Source: Alphaproteobacteria bacterium (GTDB taxonomy: Bacteria; Pseudomonadota; Alphaproteobacteria; Bin65). Taken from it: a DNA stretch of 64,000 nt. Location: the NCBI GenBank assembly GCA_021776685.1, contig JAJFFJ010000043.1, positions 1 to 64,000 on the forward strand, read 5' to 3'. The position numbers and the translations under genes are program-made. Positions 7,912 to 15,849 of the stretch are shown piece after piece. Within the stretch, counting starts at the first letter, position 1; every line of letters begins with the position of its first letter. The notes beneath the pieces were generated by a model that saw only the letters and a program-made list of their open reading frames with translations, was not told the origin of the DNA and did no database searches.

Positions 7912-8719
7912 GGCAATGTCAGAGCAAAAAGGCTTGAGCGGGTAGAGGACATTTCATAGCGTCCTTTGATGCGCAATCCGTTCCGATATTTCAACAACTC
8001 GCCTGATGTAATCCGCCTAACGGTGATGATGTACATTCACTGTCCGCTGTCGCTCAGACAGGTCGAAGATCTTTTGCACGAGCGCGGCATCGATCTTTGT
8101 CCTGAGACGGTGCGGTTCTGGTGGAACCGCTTTGGTCTGATGTTCGCCGCCGAAATTCGGAAGCGGCGGGTTCGAAACCGGTCCTTCTCGCGCTGGCGCT
8201 GGCACCTGGATGAAGTGTTCGTGAGAATCAACGGCGAGACGCAACATCTGTGGCGTGCGGTCGACCATGAAGGCAAAGTCCTTGAAGCGTTTGCGACGAA
8301 GCGTCGGGATCGCGAGGCTGCGCTTCGGTTTCTAAAGAAGGCGATGAAGCGCTACGGCCGGCCGAAGGCCATCGTAACCGCTCGCCTTGGCTCTTATCGG
8401 GCAGCCATGAAGTCGATCGGGAATGCGTCGTCCCAGCAGTGCCGGCGCTGGCGGAATAATCGGGCAGAGAATTCGCATCAACCGTTTCGACGAAGAGAGC
8501 GTGCGATGGCGAAGTTCAGGAATGCCAAGACCCTGCAGAAATTCGCCGCCGTCCATGCATCAATCCACAATCACTTCAATCATCAACGTCATCTCACAAG
8601 CCGCGCAGATTTCAAACGCTACCGATCATCGTCTCTGACTGAGTGGCAAAATCTCATGGTGTGAATAATCAGAGATTCAGGCAGCTTCTTGGCCTAGCTC
8701 AAGTTGCTCTGACACTGCC
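7912..8719 (+). mobile_element. IS6-family insertion sequence, copy 2 (808 bp)
   Basis: Terminal inverted repeats: left GGCAATGTCAGAGCAA from 7912, right end reverse complement GGCAGTGTCAGAGCAA ending at 8719. The transposase is on the plus strand, the same direction as copy 3, and the two bracket the operon at 8872-15669. No matching 8-bp target duplication is visible (7904-7911 versus 8720-8727). Confidence 0.88.
7969..8664 (+). CDS. IS6-family transposase with a lost catalytic Asp
   Basis: A 231-residue protein from ATG 7969. The frame is intact and aligns along its whole length with the other two copies. The first Asp (HLDEVFV, residue 81) and the Glu (NNRAENSHQPFRRRE, 167) are present, but residue 138, which is Asp in IVTDRL in the two other copies, is Ala (IVTARL, codon GCT at 8379-8381). 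Loss of a DDE acidic residue should abolish strand transfer, so this copy is expected to move only with a transposase supplied by another copy. The lesion is a substitution, not a frameshift. Confidence 0.93.
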   Translation: MRNPFRYFNNSPDVIRLTVMMYIHCPLSLRQVEDLLHERGIDLCPETVRFWWNRFGLMFAAEIRKRRVRNRSFSRWRWHLDEVFVRINGETQHLWRAVDHEGKVLEAFATKRRDREAALRFLKKAMKRYGRPKAIVTARLGSYRAAMKSIGNASSQQCRRWRNNRAENSHQPFRRRERAMAKFRNAKTLQKFAAVHASIHNHFNHQRHLTSRADFKRYRSSSLTEWQNLMV

Positions 8720-8816
8720 TGCTAATAGCCATAAGCGGCCAAGGCGGGTGAGTGATGAAATGAAATCTTCCCACAATCGGTTTTCTACGTTCATCCACGC
8801 ATTGTCTATGACCCCT

Positions 8817-8833
8817 CCCCCCCCCCCCCCCCC
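8817..8833. repeat. poly-C tract of 17 bases upstream of the oxidoreductase
   Basis: An uninterrupted run of 17 C starts at 8817, preceded by ACCCCT. It lies 38 bases upstream of the ATG at 8872, probably inside the promoter/leader of the following gene. Homopolymers of this length are prone to slippage and to sequencing error, so the exact count is uncertain. Confidence 0.75.
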
Positions 8834-8871
8834 AAGTGGCGCTGTCGCTTCCTGAGCTGTAGTTTGATTGG

Positions 8872-9843
8872 ATGAAAGCCATCTTCTGCACGCGCCTGGG
8901 CAGTCCCGCCGAATTGACCCTTGAAGAAATTGAGCCGCCGCCGCGTATGCCGGGCGGGGTGCGGATTGCGGTGCATGCGGCGGGGCTCAACTTCGCCGAT
9001 CTCCTGATGACCCGCGGTGCCTATCAGCACGCACCCGAGGTGCCCTTTATTCCCGGTTTCGAGGCGGCCGGTGTGGTCGAGGAAGTTGACGGCGATGAAG
9101 CGCGCCTCAAGGTCGGCGACCGGGTCCTGGCCCTCACTTACGGCGGCGCGTTTGCCGAACAGATCGTGGTCGAGGCGCCGCGGGTTATGCCGGTGCCGGA
9201 CGACATGCGCTGGGACGTTGCCTGCAAGTTTGGCGGCGCCTATTGCACCGCCTGGATCGCACTCAATCGCCGGACGAGCCTCGAGCCAGGTGAGCGCCTG
9301 CTGGTATTGGGCGCAACGTCCGCGGTCGGCCTCGCTGCCATCGATGTTGGTCGGACACTGGGCGCGGATATTTATGCCGTGGCGCGAACCGAGGACGCAG
9401 CGGCGGTACTGGCCGAACGGGGTGCTCAGCCTGTCATTGCGGCCACGCCGGAAGCCTTGCGCGATCTGGTTTTCGAGGCCACCGGCGACGGCGTTGACGC
9501 CGTGTTCGATCCGTTGGGTGGCGCCTGGTTCGATGCGGCCCTGCGTTGCTGCCGATGGGGCGGGAGACTCCTGGTGGTTGGGTTTGCCGCTGGGGACATT
9601 CAGCAGATTCCCGCGAACCTCCTGTTGGTCAAATCACTCTCCTCGGTTGGCGTATTCTGTAACAGCCATGTGGAGCAGGAACCCGACGTGGTGCACCGGG
9701 CCATGGCGGAGCTATCCACGTTGTGGAGTGATGGGAAGTTGGCGCCGCTCATCCGGGCGACATTCCTCGCGGACGACATCGACGCTGCAATGGCAGCGCT
9801 GGCGTCAAGGGAACAACCTGGTGGCATCTGCCTGACCTTCTAG
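8872..9843 (+). CDS. NADPH:quinone oxidoreductase family protein (zinc-free MDR)
   Basis: A 323-residue member of the medium-chain dehydrogenase/reductase superfamily. The N-terminal GroES-like part includes LNFADLLMTRGAYQ and PFIPGFEAAGVVEEV. A nucleotide-binding Rossmann part follows with LLVLGATSAVGLAAI (about residue 142-156). It lacks the zinc-binding cysteines of alcohol dehydrogenases, as expected for quinone oxidoreductases, which reduce quinones or enones with NADPH. It is the first gene after IS copy 2 and is separated from the next gene by about 170 bp, so it may be its own unit. In this setting it could reduce an enone or quinoid intermediate of the pathway. Confidence 0.92.
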   Translation: MKAIFCTRLGSPAELTLEEIEPPPRMPGGVRIAVHAAGLNFADLLMTRGAYQHAPEVPFIPGFEAAGVVEEVDGDEARLKVGDRVLALTYGGAFAEQIVVEAPRVMPVPDDMRWDVACKFGGAYCTAWIALNRRTSLEPGERLLVLGATSAVGLAAIDVGRTLGADIYAVARTEDAAAVLAERGAQPVIAATPEALRDLVFEATGDGVDAVFDPLGGAWFDAALRCCRWGGRLLVVGFAAGDIQQIPANLLLVKSLSSVGVFCNSHVEQEPDVVHRAMAELSTLWSDGKLAPLIRATFLADDIDAAMAALASREQPGGICLTF

Positions 9844-9978
9844 ATCCAGGCCTTTAGCTCTCGAGTCTTCGCGGTTCATTTCCCTACCGACAACCTGGTT
9901 GCAACCTCACCTCGGACGATTAGGCCGACGAAGTTTCTCCTTGGCGGCAAAAGAGTCATTGTGTTAAATGAGAAATTC

Positions 9979-10000
9979 GACCGACTGGTCGGTTTTTTTG
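9979..10000. promoter_or_regulatory. inverted repeat: TetR operator or short terminator
   Basis: ACCGAC-TG-GTCGGT (9980-9993) is a perfect 6-bp inverted repeat of the kind bound by many TetR-family proteins, and the operon downstream encodes a TetR regulator. The repeat is followed by seven T, so it could instead act as a weak terminator for the preceding gene (stem ACCGA/TCGGT, 4-nt loop). It ends about 20 bases before the GTG start at 10012. Confidence 0.45.
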
Positions 10001-10011
10001 AGGGAGAGATT

Positions 10012-11091
10012 GTGGTCGACTTCAGCCTGTTTTCAGTTCTGGAATGCCCCAACGGTCGCCCTGCCCAGGATGTCTATCGCGAAACCCTTGATCTGTTTGC
10101 CTATGGCGAAACCCTGGGTGCGCGGGCTGGCTGGGTGGCTGAGCACCATTTCTCCGACTACGGGACGCTCGGCGGGCCGGCGGTTTTCCTCTCGGCGCTG
10201 GCGGCTCGCACACAGAAGCTGCGCCTCGGCGCGGCAATCTCTGTGCTGCCCTTCCATGATCCGATCCGGGTTGCCGAGGATTATGCGGTCGTCGATCTGA
10301 TCTCCGGCGGCCGGCTGGACTTCGGCGTCGGACGCGGCTACCAGCCGAAGGAATTCGCTGGCTTCGGTATCGATATGGCCGAGGCACGCGGCCGCTTCCT
10401 GGAAAGCCTCGACATCATCCAGCAGGCCTGGCGCGAGGGCCGGGTTGACTACCAGGGTGAATTCTACCGCTTCGACGACCTGTTGTTCCGGCCGCCGCCG
10501 GTGCAGTCACCCATTCCCACCTATGTCGCTTCGGTCAGCCCAGAGACCTTCGACATGGTGCGGACGTGGGGCTACGGCATCATGGGCTCGCTGCTGACAA
10601 ACTCGGTGGGGCAGTTGGGTCCGCGCCTGACGGAATTCCGGGACGGTCTGCCTGAGGCCAGCCGCTGGGCGAAGCCGATCCCCGTCATGACCCCGGTCTA
10701 TGTGGGCGAGACCATGGATTCTGCCTTCGAGGAAAGCCTGGCGGAGTTCACCTGGTATTGGGAAACCGTTGGCAAACTGCTGCCCGCCAAAGGCGAAGTG
10801 CTGGACAAGTCCTACGCCTATTTCCAGAAACTGGGCGAGCGTACAGGCGGCGATGCGGACATCCCTCGCGCCATGTCCCGCTGGCCGGTCGGTGACGTTG
10901 ACCATGTTGCGGCATATCTGACGGATCTGTGCCGCCGCACCACGGCGGACGAGATCATCTGTTTCGCATCCATCGGCGCCATGCCCTACGCTAAGGCAGC
11001 CGCCAACGTCGAACGTATCGCTGGCGAGGTTATGCCCAAGGTTCGGGCCGCCCTTGCCGAAGACAGCCCTCTGGAGGCCCAACCCGCATGA
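10012..11091 (+). CDS. LLM class flavin-dependent oxidoreductase
   Basis: A 359-residue protein of the bacterial luciferase-like monooxygenase superfamily, which uses reduced FMN (sometimes F420) to hydroxylate or cleave organic substrates. The chosen GTG at 10012 follows GAGGGAGAG and gives the family-typical start VVDFSLFSVLECPNG; an upstream in-frame GTG at 9961 would place the coding region across the inverted repeat. Conserved parts include WVAEHHFSDYG (about 46-56), RLGAAISVLPFHDP, GGRLDFGVGRGYQPKEF and RFLESLDIIQQAW. Its stop overlaps the next start by ATGA. The substrate is unknown. The neighbouring acyl-CoA ligase and hydratases suggest a catabolic role on a carboxylic or ring substrate. 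Confidence 0.93.
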   Translation: MVDFSLFSVLECPNGRPAQDVYRETLDLFAYGETLGARAGWVAEHHFSDYGTLGGPAVFLSALAARTQKLRLGAAISVLPFHDPIRVAEDYAVVDLISGGRLDFGVGRGYQPKEFAGFGIDMAEARGRFLESLDIIQQAWREGRVDYQGEFYRFDDLLFRPPPVQSPIPTYVASVSPETFDMVRTWGYGIMGSLLTNSVGQLGPRLTEFRDGLPEASRWAKPIPVMTPVYVGETMDSAFEESLAEFTWYWETVGKLLPAKGEVLDKSYAYFQKLGERTGGDADIPRAMSRWPVGDVDHVAAYLTDLCRRTTADEIICFASIGAMPYAKAAANVERIAGEVMPKVRAALAEDSPLEAQPA

Positions 11092-12185
11092 CTGGTAGCG
11101 ATCCCAAGCCCGATTTCGGCAGCGACCGGTTCCCGAAACCGCACTATGTCCCCTGGGCTGGACTCTCCGCGCAGGACAGCGAGCCCTGGCCGGAGCCGCT
11201 GATCGCGCCGGACGCGATGCAGCCCCTGTCCTGGGACGATGGCGACCCCAAAATCTGGCAGATCTTCCAGACGGCGGTGCGCGATTCCTATGACCTGTTT
11301 ACGGATGTCGCCTGGGACGAGCTTGACCCGGAGGCCTTTACCTACGAACAGAGGCTCGGGCTCGCCTACTGGTTTACCATCGATTCGGTTTTCGAGCAGG
11401 CGGGCACCACAGTCTTCGCCCGCGCTATGATCGGCGCCTACGAGGAGCGTGAGGAAGATGGCCTGCGCCGCATGCTGCAAACCATCGTTCGTGACGAAGG
11501 CAATCACGACCTGATCGGCAAGCTGGTCACCCAGCGTCTGCTGCCGGGCTTTCCCTACAATTTCGAACCTAAGACAGAGATGGAATGGGCGGCGATGCGC
11601 AATGTCGCCTGGACCCAGGAAAGCGTGCAGCGCTTCTGGGCGGGCTACAAATCCGCCTACGACCGCTACCGCTTCCAGGTGCTGCTCTCCAGCTTTGCCT
11701 CTGGCGAGGCGGTCGGCACGCTTACCTATGGCAACCTCGCTAAGAAGTCCGCCAATCCGGTATTCGCCCAGCTCATGGGCTATATGGCGAAGGACGAGAG
11801 CCGCCACTTCACGGTTGCTGCCTATCTGATCCGCCGATACATGCCGCATATGCGGGAGGATGAGGTCGCCGCCGCCGTCAAGAATCTCGGCGCCTCCTAT
11901 GCGTATTTCTCACTCTTCATGGCATCGCGACCCAACCCGATATTCTGGGGTCACCTGCCTGATTCCTGGTTTCAATGGCACGATAAGCTGGAGGAACATG
12001 CCCGGTCGGCGGGCCTCGCGATCGCCAGCGCCGAAGAAAAGGACGACTATTGGCGGCAGGGTCTGTTGCGGGTCAAATCGATTACCGACCAGCAGGGGGT
12101 GGAATTCCTGGCGATCCCTGAACTGGGGATCGACGGCCGCGAGATGCCGATTTCCGCCGATGACGTTCTGGTCGTCGGTTTGTAA
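11088..12185 (+). CDS. ferritin-like diiron domain protein (putative oxygenase/desaturase)
   Basis: A 365-residue, mostly helical protein. Two Glu-x-x-His motifs typical of ferritin-like diiron carboxylate enzymes are visible: RDEGNHD (about residues 141-147) and KDESRHF (about 233-239). EEREEDG (about 119-125) and SGEAVGTLTYG (about 204-214) may supply further Glu ligands. Relatives include acyl-ACP desaturase-like and AurF-like N-oxygenase proteins, so O2-dependent chemistry is likely. It is translationally coupled to the LLM monooxygenase by an ATGA overlap, which suggests the two oxygen-using enzymes act in one pathway. The exact reaction cannot be assigned. Confidence 0.8.
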   Translation: MTGSDPKPDFGSDRFPKPHYVPWAGLSAQDSEPWPEPLIAPDAMQPLSWDDGDPKIWQIFQTAVRDSYDLFTDVAWDELDPEAFTYEQRLGLAYWFTIDSVFEQAGTTVFARAMIGAYEEREEDGLRRMLQTIVRDEGNHDLIGKLVTQRLLPGFPYNFEPKTEMEWAAMRNVAWTQESVQRFWAGYKSAYDRYRFQVLLSSFASGEAVGTLTYGNLAKKSANPVFAQLMGYMAKDESRHFTVAAYLIRRYMPHMREDEVAAAVKNLGASYAYFSLFMASRPNPIFWGHLPDSWFQWHDKLEEHARSAGLAIASAEEKDDYWRQGLLRVKSITDQQGVEFLAIPELGIDGREMPISADDVLVVGL

Positions 12186-12236
12186 AACAAAAAAGAAAAA
12201 CAAGAACACCACACACGCTGAGAGAGGAAAGGGCCG

Positions 12237-13787
12237 GTGTCCACTGCGACGATTGCCGAGAGTCTGAGAAGCGCGGCGCTCCGGCGCCCCGATCACCTGG
12301 CCTATGCCTATGACCAGCTCGAACATTCCTGGCGGGAGGTCGACCGGCGGGTTGACCAGTTGGCCAATGCGCTGATCGCCGAAGGGATTGGCAGAGGCGA
12401 TGTGATCGCTAGCTGTTGCATGGATGGCCCGGTCCTGGTCGAGGTGATCTTCGCCGCCGCCCGCATCGGCGCGGTCCGCGTCGGCCTCAACTATCGCTAC
12501 GTGCCCGCAGAAATGGCCCGCGTCGTCGCTCATTGCGGCGCGAAGCTGGTGATTACCCAGAATGACTTCGCGCCCTTGATGGCGGAACTGCCCCGCGGCG
12601 TCCGTGTCCTGTCCTGTGGTGATGCCCAGGTAGACCTGGCGGAATATGGATCGCTGCTTGCCGGCGGCGTCGCTTCGGATCCGGAGATTGCCGTTACGGA
12701 GCAAGATGTCGCCCAGATTTGCTATACGACCGGGTCGACTGGTGTGCCCAAGGCAGCCGTCTGGACACACCGCAACTATATGCACTCGACCGCACATACC
12801 CAGCTCGATCTGGGCATGCACGCGGGTGACGTCTGGCTGCACTGCCTGCCGGGCGCAGGCGTGCCCTGCCTGCTCGACACCTGGAACGTCGTGACCGGGT
12901 TCACAAACGTCATTCTGAAAGCGTTCGACCCTGTCGCCTGCCTTGATGCGATCCAGAAATATTCAGTCACCAGAACTGTCTGGGTGCCGACCATGCTACT
13001 GGCGGTCTGCAACGTGGCGGAGCAGGGCGGCCACGACGTGTCATCGGTGCGGCGCATCTCCTACGGCTCGGCGCCGACGACTACCGCGCTGATTCGGCGC
13101 GCGCTGGAGACCTTTGACGGTGCGGAGTTTGACCAGTGGTACGGCTCCACAGAGGGCGCCGGAGGTTGGTACACGCATCTGACGCCGGATGATCATCGCC
13201 GGGCGCTGGCGGGCGATGAACACCTGCTGCAGTCCTGCGGCAAGCCCATGCACCACACTGACGTGAAAGTCACCGGTGAGGACGGCGAAACCCTGCCGGC
13301 CGGAGAGTTCGGCGAGATCTGCGTGCGCGGAAAATTCGTCATGAAGGAGTATTTCAACGCGCCGGAGCAGACGGCAGAGACCCTGCGCGACGGCTGGCTA
13401 CATACCGGCGATATGGGCCGGCAAGACGACGAGGGCTACGTCTATCTCGTTGATCGCAAGCAGTTCATGATCATCACCGGTGGTTACAACGTTTACCCGG
13501 TGGACGTTGAAAACCGGATCGCCGAACACCCGGATGTCAGCGAAGTTTGCGTCTTCGGCATCCCGGACGACAAGTGGGGCGAGGCGGTCCATGCGCTGGT
13601 GGTGCTGCGTGACGGCGCGGATGCGTCGGACGCCGATATAATTGATTTTTCCAGGGATGGCCTCGCCAGCTTCAAGGTGCCAAAATCCATCGAGTTCAAG
13701 GACGAACTGATGCGTGGCCCCACCGGCAAAGTCCTGAAGCGCGCTCACAAGGAGCCCTACTGGGCCGAACGGCCTCAGGCAGGGTGA
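12237..13787 (+). CDS. acyl-CoA synthetase / AMP-dependent ligase
   Basis: A 516-residue class I adenylate-forming enzyme that activates a carboxylic acid to its CoA thioester with ATP. The core motifs are YTTGSTGVPKAAVWTH (A3, about 163-178), YGSTEGAGGW (A5), HTGDMGRQDDEGY (A7), DRKQFMIITGGYNVYP (A8) and PTGKVLKR with the catalytic Lys (A10). The start is GTG 12237 with AGAGAGGAAAGGG upstream. The 51-bp gap before it is A-rich, with no terminator. With the hydratases downstream it makes a standard CoA-dependent catabolic module; the acid substrate is unknown. Confidence 0.94.
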   Translation: MSTATIAESLRSAALRRPDHLAYAYDQLEHSWREVDRRVDQLANALIAEGIGRGDVIASCCMDGPVLVEVIFAAARIGAVRVGLNYRYVPAEMARVVAHCGAKLVITQNDFAPLMAELPRGVRVLSCGDAQVDLAEYGSLLAGGVASDPEIAVTEQDVAQICYTTGSTGVPKAAVWTHRNYMHSTAHTQLDLGMHAGDVWLHCLPGAGVPCLLDTWNVVTGFTNVILKAFDPVACLDAIQKYSVTRTVWVPTMLLAVCNVAEQGGHDVSSVRRISYGSAPTTTALIRRALETFDGAEFDQWYGSTEGAGGWYTHLTPDDHRRALAGDEHLLQSCGKPMHHTDVKVTGEDGETLPAGEFGEICVRGKFVMKEYFNAPEQTAETLRDGWLHTGDMGRQDDEGYVYLVDRKQFMIITGGYNVYPVDVENRIAEHPDVSEVCVFGIPDDKWGEAVHALVVLRDGADASDADIIDFSRDGLASFKVPKSIEFKDELMRGPTGKVLKRAHKEPYWAERPQAG

Positions 13788-13791
13788 CAGC

Positions 13792-14421
13792 ATGAACGCC
13801 GCAAAACTCTACGAGGACGCTACCGCCCCGGGACCCGCGCCCAAGGCGACCAAGCGTATGGACAAGGTGGCCCGCGCTGCTGCCCGCCTGTTCAGCCGGC
13901 AGACCTATCTGGCGACCTCAATGGATGAGATTGCTGCCGCAGCCAAGGTCAGCAAGGGCGGCATGTACTACTATTTCACGACCAAGGCCGACGTATTGTT
14001 CTACATCGTCGACAGGGTTCTGGACGACCTGATGGATGGCCTGGCCGAAGACCTGCGCGCCCAGCCCGATGCCCACGCCCGCCTGCGCCAACTGGTCACT
14101 CGCCAGGTCGGCTACTACCAAGGGCACCTGAACGAGGTGCGCACCCTGCTGAATGACCGGCGCTGTCTCGACGGCAAGTTGGCGGACCGGGTCGCGGCAA
14201 AGGAGCAGGCGTATTTCGATGTCGCAGCCAGCGTCATTGCGGAGTGGCTGGGCCCCAAAGACCCCCGGAGGGCGCCGGCAACATTCGCCCTCTTCGGCAT
14301 CCTCAACTGGATTCCCGGCTGGTACCGTCAAGGCGGCCCGGCATCCATCGAGACCCTGACCGATCTCGTCTACGACCTCTTCGTGGGCGGGATCGACAAC
14401 ATCGGAAAGGCACGTCCATGA
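13792..14421 (+). CDS. TetR/AcrR family transcriptional regulator
   Basis: A 209-residue regulator. The N-terminal helix-turn-helix (about residues 20-70) reads ARLFSRQTYLATSMDEIA, then VSKGGMYYYFTTKADVLF, the TetR signature. The C-terminal ligand-binding part is TetR_C-like. It sits inside the operon, four bases after the acyl-CoA synthetase and overlapping the MaoC gene by ATGA. It probably represses this operon and responds to a CoA ester or the substrate; a candidate operator is the inverted repeat at 9980-9993. Confidence 0.93.
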   Translation: MNAAKLYEDATAPGPAPKATKRMDKVARAAARLFSRQTYLATSMDEIAAAAKVSKGGMYYYFTTKADVLFYIVDRVLDDLMDGLAEDLRAQPDAHARLRQLVTRQVGYYQGHLNEVRTLLNDRRCLDGKLADRVAAKEQAYFDVAASVIAEWLGPKDPRRAPATFALFGILNWIPGWYRQGGPASIETLTDLVYDLFVGGIDNIGKARP

Positions 14422-14885
14422 GCAAACGGCTGCTGGAGCACTGGTTCGACGAAATGCATCTTGGCCAGGAGGAGATCACCCGTGGCCGCACGGTGACGGA
14501 GACCGACGTGGTGCAATGGTCGATGTTCACAGGCGACTGGTTCCTGATGCACACCAATAAGGTCTATGCCGAGGACAGTATGTTCGGCGAGCGCATCGCG
14601 GCGGGCCTGATGGTGCTGGCGATCTGCGGTGGTCTGGTGCTGCCAGCAGAGACCAACACGGTTATCGCCAACTATGGCTGCGACCGCATCCGCTATCCAC
14701 GCCCCACTTTCATCGGCGACACGATCAATGTGCGGGTCGAGATTACAGAGTTGGAGGACAGGGAGGACGGCACCGGGCTCATGGCCATGCGGTGGCACAT
14801 TCTCAACCAGAACGGCTCGGACGTCTGCGTCGCCGACTTCAAGGCGCTGATGGCTCATTCCCCAGACGCCCAGAAGGATGCGTGA
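14418..14885 (+). CDS. MaoC family dehydratase (hot-dog fold)
   Basis: A 155-residue single hot-dog domain of the R-specific enoyl-CoA hydratase (MaoC) type, which adds or removes water on acyl-CoA substrates. The start ATG 14418 overlaps the TetR stop as ATGA. The catalytic pair is recognisable in TGDWFLMHT (Asp-x4-His, about 33-41), although the following IAHG-type motif is changed to IAAGLM. C-terminal strands include GDTINVRVEITELE. It lies between the TetR gene and an enoyl-CoA hydratase gene, as in beta-oxidation-like operons. Confidence 0.92.
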   Translation: MSKRLLEHWFDEMHLGQEEITRGRTVTETDVVQWSMFTGDWFLMHTNKVYAEDSMFGERIAAGLMVLAICGGLVLPAETNTVIANYGCDRIRYPRPTFIGDTINVRVEITELEDREDGTGLMAMRWHILNQNGSDVCVADFKALMAHSPDAQKDA

Positions 14886-15669
14886 GATGGCGGACTATAA
14901 GACTCTGATCGTTTCGCTCGACGACGGCCTCCTAACAGTCCTGCTCAACCGGCCGGACAAGATGAACGCCGTCGACCCGCAGATGCTTGGAGACCTAGAT
15001 GCTGTATTCACCGATGCGGAAGCTTACGATGACGTCCGCTGTGTTCTGATTGGCGGTGAGGGCCGGGCATTCTGCGCCGGGCGAGACCTCTCCTCCGCCA
15101 AGCCGGACGAGGACGCCTACGCAATCATCACCGAAGAGATCAATCCGGTACTGGCGAAGATTTATCATTGCCCCAAGCCGACCATCGCGGCGGTCAATGG
15201 TGCGGCAATGGGAGTGGGGCTCGGCATCGCGCTCGCCTGCGATGTCATCTACGCAGCAGACAATGCCCGGCTTTCCTCGCCTTTCGCCAACCTGGGTGTC
15301 GCGCTGGATTCAGGCGGCCATTTCTTCTTGCCGCGGCTGGTCGGCTACAATCGGGCCATGGAGATGGTCTACACCGCGGACATCATCCGCGGTCGGCAGG
15401 CGGCCGATTGGGGGCTGGTCAACCGCTCGGTGCCAGGCGCCAAACTTCGCGAACGGGCCACCGCCCTCGGCAAGCGCATCGCTGCCGGTCCGCTCCGGGC
15501 CTACATGGGGCAGAAGGAACTGATGAAGAAGTCGCCCTACCTGGAATACGCTGACGTCATGGACAAGGAAGCACGCTTGCAGGCATCGCTGGTTGGCGGG
15601 CCGGAATATGAGGAAGGATTGGCCGCATTCTTCGGAAAACGCCCCCCCGATTTTCAGGGCAAGGGGTAA
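14878..15669 (+). CDS. enoyl-CoA hydratase/isomerase family protein
   Basis: A 263-residue crotonase-fold protein. The oxyanion-hole regions GEGRAFCAGRDLS (about 61-73) and NGAAMGVGLGIALACDVIYAADNA are intact. The active-site region reads LGVALDSGGHFFLPR, closer to PaaG/isomerase-like members than to classical hydratases with two Glu. The gene overlaps the MaoC gene by eight bases; ATG 14887 is an alternative start with GAAGGA upstream. It is the last gene of the operon before IS copy 3. The probable role is hydration or isomerisation of an enoyl-CoA intermediate. Confidence 0.92.
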   Translation: MREMADYKTLIVSLDDGLLTVLLNRPDKMNAVDPQMLGDLDAVFTDAEAYDDVRCVLIGGEGRAFCAGRDLSSAKPDEDAYAIITEEINPVLAKIYHCPKPTIAAVNGAAMGVGLGIALACDVIYAADNARLSSPFANLGVALDSGGHFFLPRLVGYNRAMEMVYTADIIRGRQAADWGLVNRSVPGAKLRERATALGKRIAAGPLRAYMGQKELMKKSPYLEYADVMDKEARLQASLVGGPEYEEGLAAFFGKRPPDFQGKG

Positions 15670-15849
15670 CGCCAAAACCCAGGAAATCGCATTATCGGCG
15701 TTGTCCGCGTTGGGTCAAAAGTAGACGTAATCGTTGCCCGCTGATAACGTCCGCTCCTGGAGCAAGATCGGATAAAGTCGCTAGGATGACCGCTTCACCA
15801 CTTGGAGCGGACAAAATCTCGGTCGGGCTGGATGTCAGGGCCTCCCGTA

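Noticed and set aside
7599-8036. Minus-strand frames left of and overlapping IS copy 2
   Set aside because: They read through repeats and antisense of the transposase start; no independent support.
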